Assembly: GCA_964587885.1 (NCBI GenBank)
Contig: CAZPME010000002.1
Span: forward strand, 90,649 to 154,648
Direction of reading: 5' to 3'
DNA length: 64,000 nucleotides
DNA from: UBA60 sp964587885
GTDB taxonomy: Archaea > Thermoplasmatota > Poseidoniia > Poseidoniales > Poseidoniaceae
Below the pieces are notes generated by a model. The model saw only the letters and a list, made by a program, of their open reading frames with translations, searched no databases and had not been told where the DNA came from. Positions 36,101 to 45,057 of this stretch are shown piece after piece (within the stretch, counting starts at the first letter, position 1; each line of letters opens with the position of its first letter). Position numbers and translations under genes: made by a program.

Positions 36101-38314
36101 CTATTGGTTTTGTTCTTTAGTTATCTCCACATCGGTAACAATTTCTGCGTATATTGAATAAAAATATTCAAGTGCTGGATCACTATCACCTGCAAATCCT
36201 GAACCACCATTAGTATTCGCCTTTAGTGTGAGGGTCCAAACACCCTCCCCTGTGTTGGTCCATCTTATCATATCTTCAACAACTTGGCTGCTTTCAGCAT
36301 ATACTCCATCTTCGGGTATGAAATAATCGGCTTCATATTCTTCTTCAACCGTCTGCAAATTACATTCGATTTCACCGGACGTAGAAATTCCAGAAGTATC
36401 CACCCCTTCTGGTGCACTAATGCTCCACTCTATGGTATCGGGTGAATTAGAGGTGAATGCCGTTACCCCATCATCACAATCGATATAGAAATCAAGTTGG
36501 GTAACATGACCTTCGACAGCATCATTGGTATTGAAATCGATAGTCAATGTATCGCCATCATCTAGGGAATTGTAATCATTATCCTGCTTCCATGTATTAT
36601 TGACGTAAACATCCCATTGATACATTCCTGGTGGAGCCGCATCCTTTGAATCAACCACTAATTCGCCCATTCCTGAGCCAAAAGCTGAGAGCAAGAGGAC
36701 GCAGATTAAGGCAGCAATAGTCGGGCGTGCTGACCATGCGGCACGGTCGAAATCAAAGTCAAATGGATTGGTTTGCTCATTGAGATGTTCAACGAATCTA
36801 GGGCCAGATTTGATAGCAAACCCAGAGACAATGAGCCAAGGGGCGAGGCTAGCGGCGAGATATCCTATGCCCCCATTCCAATTATGCTGAACAAAGTAAG
36901 TGTGGAATCCGCTAGGGCTCCAGTCAGCATCGTAGGTAACTGTTGCGCCTGCAAAACTATTCCTAGCATCACGATTTGAGATGCTGAAATTCCGATTTGG
37001 CGTCAGCTCCTCCAAATCATCTTCTGCATATCTATCCATATCGTCTTGAAATGAGCCTGTTCCAAATGTCATCACGGTAATTATTCCTAGCATGATTAGG
37101 GCCGACCAACCGTTGACAGTGCCACCTAATGGTTGCGAAATTTTGCTCCAGAATCGCCACATAATGAAAAAGGAACCAAGCAGTCCGGCACAAATCAAGG
37201 GCCAGCGCAACTGCAAAATTACTGGTGCGATATTAGTTAATTCATTGTGTTCTGAATATGAATCAATTGAATTAGTTACTTCACCTTCCTCGACCAATTC
37301 AATTCCGGAATCGTTGGTAAATGAGACCATGAACGGATATAGGTCCCAAGAAATCATGTGAGTGGTATTGTTGTAGGTCATTTCACTTTCAGGGTCCTCT
37401 CCCTCATGCATGCGAGAGATTTCCCAAGATTGATCGATGTTGTACCAAGGGGTAAAAATTGAAGTCAAGATGGCGATGATGGCAAGAACCATTAGTGAGG
37501 TGCCCAATGATGAAACATTATTATTGATGAATGCAGGTGCAGAATCACTCTTACCCCATTTGGGTGCATCCTCAATTTCCAAATCGGGTGCAAGGATGGA
37601 AAGATTTGCTACCGCCCCGCAGAAAGCAATTACTGCTAAGCATAAAAGTAGCCAATAACCAAGCGCTGGACCCCATGCAGTTTGAGCGATAATTTCATCC
37701 TCGCCGATTTCCATTTCGGTAAAGGCCTTTCCGTATAGTCCACTATCAAAATCATCGTATTCATCTTCCAAATAGGCGAACGAGTCTTCTAAATCTCCTA
37801 TTACCGCGAAGACACCAGTAATCGCAATTAGACCAATGACCAGCATCGTCGCCCCTGTAGCAGTCTGTCCGTTCACCTTGTCGGTTCCAGTCCACTCGCG
37901 CTGAATTCGAACCGCTTGAAGAATCAGTAAAAACACGACCAAGTATGTAATCCAGGTAACTTTCCCATCAAGTATCTCAGCGAGGTCTGCGATTTCATCT
38001 TCATCATCATCACCATTACCATACTCGTGAGCGAACTCAACTTGGCCGCCAAAATAATCCTCACCTTCTTCGCCAATCATTTCGCCAATCATATCAATTG
38101 AAGGAGCAGTTGTTGATACAATGTCTAAATGATAATTTGTGGTCATCATCTTATCCCGATTATCTGGGTCTTCATCATCCTCATCAAAACCAGTTATCGA
38201 AGTTTCAGTAGACGCGAATGGCGAATAGAGAATTCCAGCCAGTATTATTGCACAAAGAAACGGCGACCAAAAGCCGACCCTCGCGCGCTGTGACAGGAAG
38301 TTAGACAGTTCCAT
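36101..38314 (-). CDS. Large polytopic membrane protein with extracellular beta domain
   Basis: Unrecognised 737-residue protein (ATG 38314; GTG 38317 also possible). The first helix is near residues 15-32. Further hydrophobic helices lie near 115-130, 150-170, 218-240, 272-290, 370-392, 405-422, 490-508 and 535-555, separated by acidic outward loops. The last 170 residues form a Cys-containing beta-rich domain (YIDCDDG and EIECNLQ) that probably faces outward, ending in a short hydrophilic tail. Highly acidic loops suit a marine surface protein. It has no visible operon partners. Confidence 0.7.
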   Translation of the reverse strand: MELSNFLSQRARVGFWSPFLCAIILAGILYSPFASTETSITGFDEDDEDPDNRDKMMTTNYHLDIVSTTAPSIDMIGEMIGEEGEDYFGGQVEFAHEYGNGDDDEDEIADLAEILDGKVTWITYLVVFLLILQAVRIQREWTGTDKVNGQTATGATMLVIGLIAITGVFAVIGDLEDSFAYLEDEYDDFDSGLYGKAFTEMEIGEDEIIAQTAWGPALGYWLLLCLAVIAFCGAVANLSILAPDLEIEDAPKWGKSDSAPAFINNNVSSLGTSLMVLAIIAILTSIFTPWYNIDQSWEISRMHEGEDPESEMTYNNTTHMISWDLYPFMVSFTNDSGIELVEEGEVTNSIDSYSEHNELTNIAPVILQLRWPLICAGLLGSFFIMWRFWSKISQPLGGTVNGWSALIMLGIITVMTFGTGSFQDDMDRYAEDDLEELTPNRNFSISNRDARNSFAGATVTYDADWSPSGFHTYFVQHNWNGGIGYLAASLAPWLIVSGFAIKSGPRFVEHLNEQTNPFDFDFDRAAWSARPTIAALICVLLLSAFGSGMGELVVDSKDAAPPGMYQWDVYVNNTWKQDNDYNSLDDGDTLTIDFNTNDAVEGHVTQLDFYIDCDDGVTAFTSNSPDTIEWSISAPEGVDTSGISTSGEIECNLQTVEEEYEADYFIPEDGVYAESSQVVEDMIRWTNTGEGVWTLTLKANTNGGSGFAGDSDPALEYFYSIYAEIVTDVEITKEQNQ

Positions 38315-38371
38315 CACTGTTCAATTATTTCTTGTATTACTTTAACGTCGTCACGACACAATTCCGATGCT

Positions 38372-39361
38372 TCACCAACCGCGGTCTTCCAATCGGACTT
38401 CCAAATCGTCGAGTTCCAACCCTGCCATTGGCTCGGCCATCATCGCACTAGCTTCAGCAACCTTGCTAGGATCATTGAAGTGGTGAGTCGCCAATACGAT
38501 TGCATCTGCGGTGGTTTTCGGGTCTTCTGACTTGAAAATTCCTGAGCCGACAAAGATTCCATCCATGCCGTGCTTCATCATTAATGCCGCATCAGCAGGA
38601 GTTGCAATTCCACCAGCAGAAAAGGTAACTACTGGCAGGCGCCCCATAGTCCTGACATCTTCGAGTACTGACCGGACACCTGAGGTGATTTCATCGAGGT
38701 CTCCGAAAGGGGTCGATTGCAATTCAAAGTCAATCAGTGCTGAGGACTCTTCAAGACGGTAAAATTCGTTGGCGATATCTTCGATGGCGCCATCAAAACC
38801 GACTTCATCTGCTGCCTGTAACCACTCGATTTCGCTTTTTACTATGCGGGCGTGCTGAACTGCACTGACAACATTACCAGTTCCAGCCTCGCCTTTGGTG
38901 CGAATCATTGCTGCACCTTCGTGGATTCGACGAACTGCTTCGCCAAGACTTGTACAGCCACAAACAAAGGGTATGGTGAATTGGCGCTTGTCGATGTGGA
39001 AAAACGGGTCGGCTGGAGTTAGCACTTCGCTCTCATCGACCATGTCGACACCAAGGGCTTGGAGAACTCTAGCCTCTTCATCGTGGCCAATTCGTGCCTT
39101 TGCCATTACAGGAATACTGGTACACTCGATGATACCCTCTATTAGTTCGGGGTGACTCATGCGAGCGACGCCACCAGCAGAACGAATATCCGCTGGTACA
39201 CGTTCTAAGGCCATAACTGCCGTAGCACCTGCTTCTTCAGCAATTGCTGCTTGGTCGGGAGTCACCACATCCATGATCACTCCGCCCTGCTGCATACGGG
39301 CAAAACCCTGTTTGATGAGTTCGGTCCCGTGACGCATTTCGGTCAGGTCAAGTTCTTGCAT
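38372..39361 (-). CDS. pdxS: PdxS, pyridoxal 5'-phosphate synthase lyase subunit
   Basis: Makes pyridoxal phosphate from ribose 5-phosphate, glyceraldehyde 3-phosphate and ammonia, normally with the glutaminase PdxT. It has 329 residues from ATG 39361 (family about 290-330). Clear blocks are GGVIMDVVTPDQAAIAEEAGA, VMALERVPADIR, GGVARMSHP, PVMAKARIGH, VDESEVLTPADP, the phosphate loop MIRTKGEAGTGN, and TFSAGGIATPADAALMM. Catalytic Lys residues fall in MAKARIG and RTKGEAG. No pdxT is seen in the window. It lies 62 bases downstream of the ferredoxin gene on the same strand. The PLP-dependent lyase at 57.5 kb would need this cofactor. Confidence 0.96.
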   Translation of the reverse strand: MQELDLTEMRHGTELIKQGFARMQQGGVIMDVVTPDQAAIAEEAGATAVMALERVPADIRSAGGVARMSHPELIEGIIECTSIPVMAKARIGHDEEARVLQALGVDMVDESEVLTPADPFFHIDKRQFTIPFVCGCTSLGEAVRRIHEGAAMIRTKGEAGTGNVVSAVQHARIVKSEIEWLQAADEVGFDGAIEDIANEFYRLEESSALIDFELQSTPFGDLDEITSGVRSVLEDVRTMGRLPVVTFSAGGIATPADAALMMKHGMDGIFVGSGIFKSEDPKTTADAIVLATHHFNDPSKVAEASAMMAEPMAGLELDDLEVRLEDRGW

Positions 39362-39423
39362 ATTCAACCCCCAGCGTTAGGCCTTGAAGAATCAATCGCT
39401 TGCAAAGTGAGCCGGGAAATGAC

Positions 39424-39699
39424 CTAATCTGCGAGAACTGGTGAGTCGCCCATGGCGATTTCAAGGTCAGGCGCTTCATTCTCATTGCGCTCAATCCATT
39501 CAGATTCTTCCTCAGGAACGTCGGTATCGGCGAAAATCGCCTCGACAGGGCATTCGGGAATACATGCTCCACAATCGATGCATTCATCGGGGTCGATGAC
39601 TAGGTAGGTGTCGGCTTCACGGAATGCTTCAACAGGGCAAACTGCAACACATTCCTGATATTTATGGTCAACACATCCAGATACTACTACGTGGGTCAT
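39424..39699 (-). CDS. 7Fe-type (3Fe-4S/4Fe-4S) ferredoxin
   Basis: A 91-residue electron carrier resembling Azotobacter FdI. The second site has CIDCGACIPECP (four-Cys 4Fe-4S motif). The first site reads CVDHKYQECVAVCP, that is C-x7-C-x3-CP, with His where FdI has its non-ligand Cys, so a 3Fe-4S cluster is expected there. The C-terminal part after DVPEEE is acidic, as in FdI-type ferredoxins. It is upstream of pdxS with a short gap. A low-potential ferredoxin is the usual electron donor for benzoyl-CoA reductase, but nothing ties this gene to that cluster at 58-64 kb. Confidence 0.9.
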   Translation of the reverse strand: MTHVVVSGCVDHKYQECVAVCPVEAFREADTYLVIDPDECIDCGACIPECPVEAIFADTDVPEEESEWIERNENEAPDLEIAMGDSPVLAD

Positions 39700-39747
39700 C
39701 TCTCTTCCTCAAACGGGCTGTGGGGATTATCGGATATGAGCATTACC

Positions 39748-40209
39748 TTAGGGGGTTGTAGGCCAATCCATCCGTTGAGCCCGCTCAATCGCCTCTCCTA
39801 ATAGTCGCTGAGCAACTTCTTCCACCACGTCATTTGGATAGATTTGCAATTTCACTATTCCCTTGATTGTGCGATATTCACCTGCACTGGTGAAAACGAT
39901 ACGCCCGCAAACCAAATCAGAGATCGACAACCTAAAGTGAATACAATTCTCTTCGTCGATGCGCTCATGAGATTCATCCAATAATTGTTGCAAGGCTACT
40001 TCGCCTAAGTGTGCTAGCGCTTTTCTAGCCAAGCCACGTTTGCTAATGTCGGCACTAATAATGTGGATTTCAGGGCCATGAAATGAAGTGGTTTTTTCGA
40101 TTACGACGCTATCCTTATCATTGCACAACCAAGCCATTGCATCTGCAATTAATTCTTCGTCGTCAAGGCTGGAGGAAAATGCTTTCCACTGTATAGAATG
40201 GATTGGCAT
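39748..40209 (-). CDS. RNA-binding protein of the COG1325 (exosome-associated) family, probable
   Basis: A 153-residue protein starting at ATG 40209. The order of elements (HSIQWKAFSSSLDDEELIADAM, then a strand with SFHGPEIHIISADI, KRGLARKALAHLG, DEENCIHFRLSISDLVCG and a C-terminal IVKLQIYP) follows the archaeal predicted exosome/RNA-binding family COG1325. Similarity is moderate. It lies upstream of the ferredoxin and pdxS genes on the same strand, 49 bases from the ferredoxin. Function beyond RNA binding cannot be read. Confidence 0.55.
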   Translation of the reverse strand: MPIHSIQWKAFSSSLDDEELIADAMAWLCNDKDSVVIEKTTSFHGPEIHIISADISKRGLARKALAHLGEVALQQLLDESHERIDEENCIHFRLSISDLVCGRIVFTSAGEYRTIKGIVKLQIYPNDVVEEVAQRLLGEAIERAQRMDWPTTP

Positions 40210-40490
40210 AGTAGTAAATTGAGGTGGATGGATGCGGCTATTATGCTATTCGCTGACTTATGGTGCTTGGATTTGGATTTGATTACTCCTTGTGATAGTA
40301 ACACAGTTTTCCAATGCCCATAGTCTATCTTGGAACTATTGCCTTTTAGATTACAGTTGTAAAGTGGCAAGAAAAACTCATCAGTGCCTCGCTCTTTCCG
40401 AGATAGATGGTGACCCACCGCATTGAAATACGGGCGGTTAGTCGGCGGCTCGCTAGTGGGGTAGCCCCCGCGATAAACCGAGGGAAGAAA

Positions 40491-41501
40491 ATGGCCGGAC
40501 GTAAGAATCAGAAGAGCCGCGCAGTAGCGCGTAAACAAAAGGACAAGTGGAAGGCAAAACGATGGTACTCTATTCGAGCACCAAGATTCCCTTGGAACTA
40601 TCAAATGATCGGCGAAACCCTCGGGGAATCAGACGAATTTATCCTTGGCCGCGTTTATGAAATGACGCAGCAAGAATTCGACGGTGATTTCACCAAGATG
40701 CACGTAAAACTACGTTTTAGAGTCACAGAAGCGGTTGGGCAAGACGCCCTTACGCAATTTATTGGTCACCAACATCAGAATGATTACACCCGACGCCAAA
40801 TCCGCCGTTATCGTGGCAAGGTTGACGGAGTAGTTGATGTCGTTACAACCGATGGATACCTGCTACGATTGAAGACACTAATCATCACCGATAAGCGAGT
40901 AAAGACTAGTATCAAACAAGCGATCCGTGCAGCGACCAAGGAAGTAATCCTCGGATATGCGGCAAAGTCTACCTTCGCAAAACTGCAAAAGGGGATGCTC
41001 GGTTCAGAATTAGAGGATGCACTCAAAGTAGTACTCAAGCCGATTGCTCGAGTCCGTAGTGCAGTTGTTCGTAAGAGCCAACTAATGCAGGAAGGAGTTG
41101 TCGTCGAGAGCGGCCCTACACTTGATGAAGTTCATGAAACTGAAAAGCGTGCTAAGGCAGAAACTGAAGCCCGCAAGGCAGCAGCCCTTGAGGCGGCCGC
41201 CGCTGAGGAAGATGAAGAAGGCGAGGTAGGAGTTTTGGCTGCTGCAGAAGCACTCGAATCGGTTGCAGATTCAGCTGATGACACTCCTGTTGCTGCGGAA
41301 GAAGACTCCGAGGAGGAATCCGAAGTTGAGGCCGAAACTGAAGAGCCGGCTGCACAGGCAGACGAACCGGTCGAGGAATCATCCGGTTCTGACGATGATT
41401 TATCTTCTCATACTGTCGCAGAACTGAAGGAACTTTTGAAGGCGGCAGGTAAACCTGTTTCGGGTAAGAAGAGCGAGTTAATCGCCCGTTTGCAAGAATA
41501 A
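40491..41501 (+). CDS. rps3ae: Ribosomal protein S3Ae with acidic linker and C-terminal SAP domain
   Basis: Small-subunit ribosomal protein, 336 residues from ATG 40491, preceded by agggaagaaa. Residues 1-205 are the S3Ae core (KDKWKAKRWYSIRAPRFPWN, LGRVYEMTQQEFDGDF, IGHQHQNDYTRRQIRR). After that comes an Ala/Glu-rich acidic linker (about 41130-41395), and then LSSHTVAELKELL and GKPVSGKKSELIARL at 41401-41499, a recognisable SAP motif that binds nucleic acid in other proteins. Most archaeal S3Ae proteins are near 200-220 residues, so the added 115 residues are unusual. It is followed by the phosphorylase gene. Confidence 0.93.
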   Translation: MAGRKNQKSRAVARKQKDKWKAKRWYSIRAPRFPWNYQMIGETLGESDEFILGRVYEMTQQEFDGDFTKMHVKLRFRVTEAVGQDALTQFIGHQHQNDYTRRQIRRYRGKVDGVVDVVTTDGYLLRLKTLIITDKRVKTSIKQAIRAATKEVILGYAAKSTFAKLQKGMLGSELEDALKVVLKPIARVRSAVVRKSQLMQEGVVVESGPTLDEVHETEKRAKAETEARKAAALEAAAAEEDEEGEVGVLAAAEALESVADSADDTPVAAEEDSEEESEVEAETEEPAAQADEPVEESSGSDDDLSSHTVAELKELLKAAGKPVSGKKSELIARLQE

Positions 41502-41545
41502 TCTTCTGGCGAAGTCCCAAATAGGAAACCCGCAAAGGCATAGCG

Positions 41546-42337
41546 ATGGCACGTCTTGCTCTCATCGGTGGTACTAGCCTAGGACCTAGTGCTCTTGAGA
41601 CAGGACTGAAATCGGTTGGCCTAATTATCGACTCTTCTGAAGTGGTCGAAGTAGAGACTCCTTGGGGCGGAGTTCCAATGTCGATTATTTCACTTCAATC
41701 CGATGGAGTAAAGCATACATTATTCGTAATTCAGCGCCATCATGGTAAAGATGGAAAATCCACTCCCCCGCACCGAATTGAATTTCGGGCAAATATGCAT
41801 GCCTTGACTACGTGCGGGGCTGATGCTTGCTTGTCTATCAACAATGTCGGCAGTTTATGTGAGGATTGGCCACCATCAAGTGTTGGGTTAGTTGAAGATG
41901 TAATGTGCCTCAATGGCGAAGCGTGGACCTTCAGTGATGACCACGCCGTTCATGTGCCGATGACAAAAGTCCTCGATGTGGAGTTGCAAGATGTCCTTGA
42001 GACCTCATTGCGCCGAAGTCAGCCTGATTTGCCCGCTAATGTCCGCATGCGCCATGTCTATGCTCGTTCAATTGGGCCACAATTTGAATCTAAGGCCGAA
42101 GTCGTTGCTTTGCGATCGCTTGGCGCTACTTGTGTAGGCATGACTATTGTGCCTGAAGTACGATTGGCCGCTGAGCGGGAAATGCCAATGTGCGCAATTG
42201 TAATATCCGGCAATTGGGGGGCAGGAATGTCTAATGTCGAACCCCATCTGGATGGAGATGCGGTGATTTCTGATGCGCGGGCTAGAATGGGTCCGGCCTG
42301 GCAAGCGTTAGCCGATTTACTCGCCCATCTCAGTTGA
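41546..42337 (+). CDS. Purine nucleoside phosphorylase/MTA phosphorylase family protein
   Basis: Phosphorolysis of 5'-methylthioadenosine, methylthioinosine or other purine nucleosides. It has 263 residues. Family marks are the IGGTSLG phosphate loop, PPHRIEFRANMHAL, INNVGSL, IGPQFESKAEV and GMTIVPEVRLAAE. The usual RHG phosphate signature is altered to RHHGKDGKST, with an insertion before PPH. The base-specificity residue of MTAP versus PNP cannot be settled by eye. It starts 44 bases after rps3ae and likely shares its transcript. Methionine salvage is plausible but no further genes are present. Confidence 0.82.
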   Translation: MARLALIGGTSLGPSALETGLKSVGLIIDSSEVVEVETPWGGVPMSIISLQSDGVKHTLFVIQRHHGKDGKSTPPHRIEFRANMHALTTCGADACLSINNVGSLCEDWPPSSVGLVEDVMCLNGEAWTFSDDHAVHVPMTKVLDVELQDVLETSLRRSQPDLPANVRMRHVYARSIGPQFESKAEVVALRSLGATCVGMTIVPEVRLAAEREMPMCAIVISGNWGAGMSNVEPHLDGDAVISDARARMGPAWQALADLLAHLS

Positions 42338-42370
42338 TTCCGAAACCATTGAGTTAGCGGGAACTGATTT

Positions 42371-43168
42371 TTATCTTCCACCAGCATTGTCGAGAAGTGG
42401 TCCAACTGCCCACAATATTCTCCCATCAAGGTCTGGTGTATTACGGATTATTTCATAACGGTCGCGCAAACTAAACTTGCGATTAAAGGCACCAAAGTCG
42501 GTATTGCCGTCCAGCGTGCGGAAATTCATATTGGTGCGTAGAATCAACTCGAGTGGTGGGAAAAGACCGCCACCGAATCTGCGAAGTAGTGATTTAACTA
42601 GACTATCCTCTTGTATCATGAATAACTCTTGACCTTCTGTATTGGTAACTATCCACTGACGTTGGAACATGCCAGCCCAAAATTTCCGCTGAAAGGTACA
42701 CACGTGCTGGCCATTGGCTGAATCGATTAGGTCAAAGGTACCCCATGAATCAAAACCGTTTCTTTGCTTGATTTGTAGTGTCTCTTGAGTTTTGGTATGA
42801 TCAGTATAAAATGTGAAATCGCAAGCCACGAAGGGGAAGTTGAAACCACGGTGACAATATCCTGCAGGCTGTTCAATTCCAGGAAGGTAAATGTCGTATT
42901 GTTGCCCGATCCTAAAAATTCCTCGTAATCGCTCCTTGCATTCAATTTGGTCACTCGTTTCGAACATCGCATTTTTGGCCAATGGAGTGACAGCTTGAGT
43001 TTCAACCGGTGCACCGGCTTGAGCAGGCATTGCCGCAGGGGCAGCGGCATTTTCAGATCCCTCAGTTGCAACGTCTTGTGCAGGTGGTGTTCCTGCTTCT
43101 GGCGGGGCTAGAGACGCGGCAATCCATTCATTTCCATCCCACCAATGCTTACCATTTTCAGACCACAT
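42371..43168 (-). CDS. Scramblase/LURP-one-like protein, tentative
   Basis: A 265-residue protein. The N-terminus carries a short WSENGKHWWDGNEW motif (a WW-like sequence common in marine archaeal surface/membrane proteins), then about 45 Ala/Pro-rich linker residues. The C-terminal 180 residues look like the beta-barrel of phospholipid scramblases or LURP-one proteins (pattern of QYDIYL, FDLID, CTFQRKFWAGMFQRQWIV, LRDRYEII). No transmembrane helix is clear at the end. The assignment rests on fold pattern and is weak. Confidence 0.45.
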   Translation of the reverse strand: MWSENGKHWWDGNEWIAASLAPPEAGTPPAQDVATEGSENAAAPAAMPAQAGAPVETQAVTPLAKNAMFETSDQIECKERLRGIFRIGQQYDIYLPGIEQPAGYCHRGFNFPFVACDFTFYTDHTKTQETLQIKQRNGFDSWGTFDLIDSANGQHVCTFQRKFWAGMFQRQWIVTNTEGQELFMIQEDSLVKSLLRRFGGGLFPPLELILRTNMNFRTLDGNTDFGAFNRKFSLRDRYEIIRNTPDLDGRILWAVGPLLDNAGGR

Positions 43169-43252
43169 GGTTGGCCTAAAGGCAGAAAGTATTTGAAAGC
43201 ATGTTAAATCTACATTTGAATCAAAACAACTCGCCGATAGCCAAATGGACTA

Positions 43253-43273
43253 CATACCCTTACTATGGGTATG
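43253..43273. repeat. Inverted repeat overlapping the mazG-like start
   Basis: cataccc-ttactat-gggtatg: perfect 7-base arms with a 7-base centre. It covers both possible ATG start codons (43265 and 43271) of the MazG-like gene. If it binds a protein or folds in mRNA, it would block initiation. Confidence 0.4.
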
Positions 43274-43708
43274 AGCGAGACCGAACGACCAGTCAATGTG
43301 GAGCAATGGATGGAAAGCGGTGCCGCTGAGCGGGTGCTTGCAGTTGGTGAGAGTGATGTGGCGCATATTTTGGCCGACGGTCGCTTTGACACTATGATGG
43401 CGCGAGTGGCACGTTTTCATGATAAACATGATTTTGCCAACCCAGATAATAATGGTCATGACATGGGTTATCGCTTAGCATTGGTAATTGAAGAATTAGG
43501 TGAGTTGTCAGCTGCCATTACCAAAGCCAAACCGCATGAAGAAGCCGCAGAGGAACTAGCCGACGTATTCATTTTGATGCTTGGAAATGCATTAGCGATG
43601 GAAGTCGATTTGGAGGCTGCCTTCCACGCTAAGATGGATCGAATAATGAAGCGAGAGAGCCGTCGTGGTAATCTTGGAATTAGGGTGACTGAATACAAGC
43701 AAGACTAA
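43265..43708 (+). CDS. MazG-like NTP pyrophosphohydrolase
   Basis: A 147-residue all-alpha NTP pyrophosphatase; such enzymes clear aberrant nucleotides. Metal-binding Glu/Asp are in LVIEELGELSAAITKAKP and EEAAEELADVFILML, the ExxE and ExxD pattern of the MazG fold, followed by a helix ending in MDRIMKRESR. The first 45 residues are unlike other members. ATG 43265 or 43271 could be the start, and both lie inside an inverted repeat. It converges with folA, which fits a role in nucleotide balance. Confidence 0.83.
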   Translation: MGMSETERPVNVEQWMESGAAERVLAVGESDVAHILADGRFDTMMARVARFHDKHDFANPDNNGHDMGYRLALVIEELGELSAAITKAKPHEEAAEELADVFILMLGNALAMEVDLEAAFHAKMDRIMKRESRRGNLGIRVTEYKQD

Positions 43709-43722
43709 TCGCCACAATAGTT

Positions 43723-44199
43723 TCAATCTGCTCGTCGAAATTGTGCAAAGACCATATCGTAATCATCGCCTTCTTGGGCGAGACATTCATTACGGCTGAT
43801 TTCAACGAATTCAAGGATTTCGGGAAACCAAGTATCAGCATCTTCGACCGCGGTATCAATTATTGTCATTTCAATGGCATCAATTACCGGCATGAATAGT
43901 TGGTAAATTTGACCGCCGCCGATGATAAACACTTCATTACTATCGCCAAGTGCAATTACTTGTTCATAATTCATCACTTCAACCCCCTTGGACGACCATT
44001 GCGCATCTCGGCTCATCACGACATTTCGTCTACCTGGGAGAGCCCGCCCTATAGATTCAAAAGTCGCCCTTCCCATGACGATTGTCGAGCCCATAGTGAG
44101 ATTTTTAAAATGCTTCAAATCACTAGATTGCCGCCAAGGTAAATCCCCATTACGACCTATGGCGCGGTTACGGTCTACCGCCACAACCATGGTTAGCAT
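43723..44199 (-). CDS. folA: Dihydrofolate reductase
   Basis: Reduces dihydrofolate to tetrahydrofolate with NADPH, regenerating the folate consumed by ThyA. It has 158 residues, the usual length. Key blocks are MVVAVDRNRAIGRNGDLPWR (substrate and Met20 loop), STIVMGRATFESIG and GRRNVVMSRD (cofactor phosphate region), and IIGGGQIYQLFMP. It lies 19 bases downstream of thyA in the order plsC-thyA-folA. The thyA-folA pairing is common in bacteria and suggests acquisition as a unit. Confidence 0.96.
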   Translation of the reverse strand: MLTMVVAVDRNRAIGRNGDLPWRQSSDLKHFKNLTMGSTIVMGRATFESIGRALPGRRNVVMSRDAQWSSKGVEVMNYEQVIALGDSNEVFIIGGGQIYQLFMPVIDAIEMTIIDTAVEDADTWFPEILEFVEISRNECLAQEGDDYDMVFAQFRRAD

Positions 44200-44218
44200 T
44201 CTATTTCTCTCCTATATT

Positions 44219-45013
44219 TCAAACTGAGATCGGGGCAGAAATATGTGGGTGGTGCTCATACCCTAGAACTGAAAAGTCTTCGTACGAGAAACCGTCGATG
44301 TCAGAAATATCCGGATTGAGGTGCAGTTTTGGTAGAGGCTTTGGGTCACGAGTAATTTGTAAGTTGGCCTGTTCAAGGTGGTTATTGTAGAGATGAGCAT
44401 CGCCGATGGTGTGGACGAGATCCCCAACTTCTAGATTGCAAACTTGAGCCATCATGTGGATGAGAATGGCATATGATGCGATATTGAAGGGTACTCCGAG
44501 AAAAACATCTGCACTTCTTTGGTAAAGTTGGCAAGAAAGTTTACCCTCGTTGACATAGAATTGGAAAAAGGCATGGCACGGCATTAGAGCCATCTCCTCA
44601 AGTTCACCGACATTCCAAGCGCTAACGATTATCCGGCGCGACCCCGAGTCCTCATTAATGAGTCGAATTGCCTCCTTGATTTGGTCAATAATTCGACCAT
44701 CTTTGCCTTCCCACTTCCGCCACTGTTTGCCGTAGACAGGTCCAAGATCGCCATTTTCATCTGCCCATTCATTCCATATTCGAACTCCATTTTCTTGCAG
44801 ATATTCGACATTGGTATCTCCTTTGAGAAACCACAACAACTCGTGAATTATCGACTTGAGGTGTAATTTTTTGGTTGTAACCATTGGAAAACCTTCGGCT
44901 AGGTTAAAGCGCATCTGATAACCGAAGGTTGACAGAGTCCCAGTGCCTGTTCTATCGCCTTTTGGAGCGCCATTATCCAAGATGTGTCGGATGAGGTCGA
45001 GATAGGCCTGCAT
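44219..45013 (-). CDS. thyA: Thymidylate synthase
   Basis: Converts dUMP to dTMP using methylene-tetrahydrofolate. From ATG 45013 it is 264 residues, the same length as E. coli ThyA, and starts MQAYLDLIRHILDNG. Active-site Cys is in MALMPCHAFFQFYV, with RTGTGTLSTFG, the RIIVSAWNV region and QRSADVFLGVPFNIASYA all present. The longer frame to 45061 overlaps plsC and lacks similarity. Bacterial-type ThyA here, where many archaea use ThyX, suggests an old transfer. It is 44 bases from plsC. Confidence 0.97.
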   Translation of the reverse strand: MQAYLDLIRHILDNGAPKGDRTGTGTLSTFGYQMRFNLAEGFPMVTTKKLHLKSIIHELLWFLKGDTNVEYLQENGVRIWNEWADENGDLGPVYGKQWRKWEGKDGRIIDQIKEAIRLINEDSGSRRIIVSAWNVGELEEMALMPCHAFFQFYVNEGKLSCQLYQRSADVFLGVPFNIASYAILIHMMAQVCNLEVGDLVHTIGDAHLYNNHLEQANLQITRDPKPLPKLHLNPDISDIDGFSYEDFSVLGYEHHPHISAPISV

Positions 45014-45057
45014 AGTCTCCCCCACTTGCCTGCTTGGCGACAGCCTATGACGCTTGC

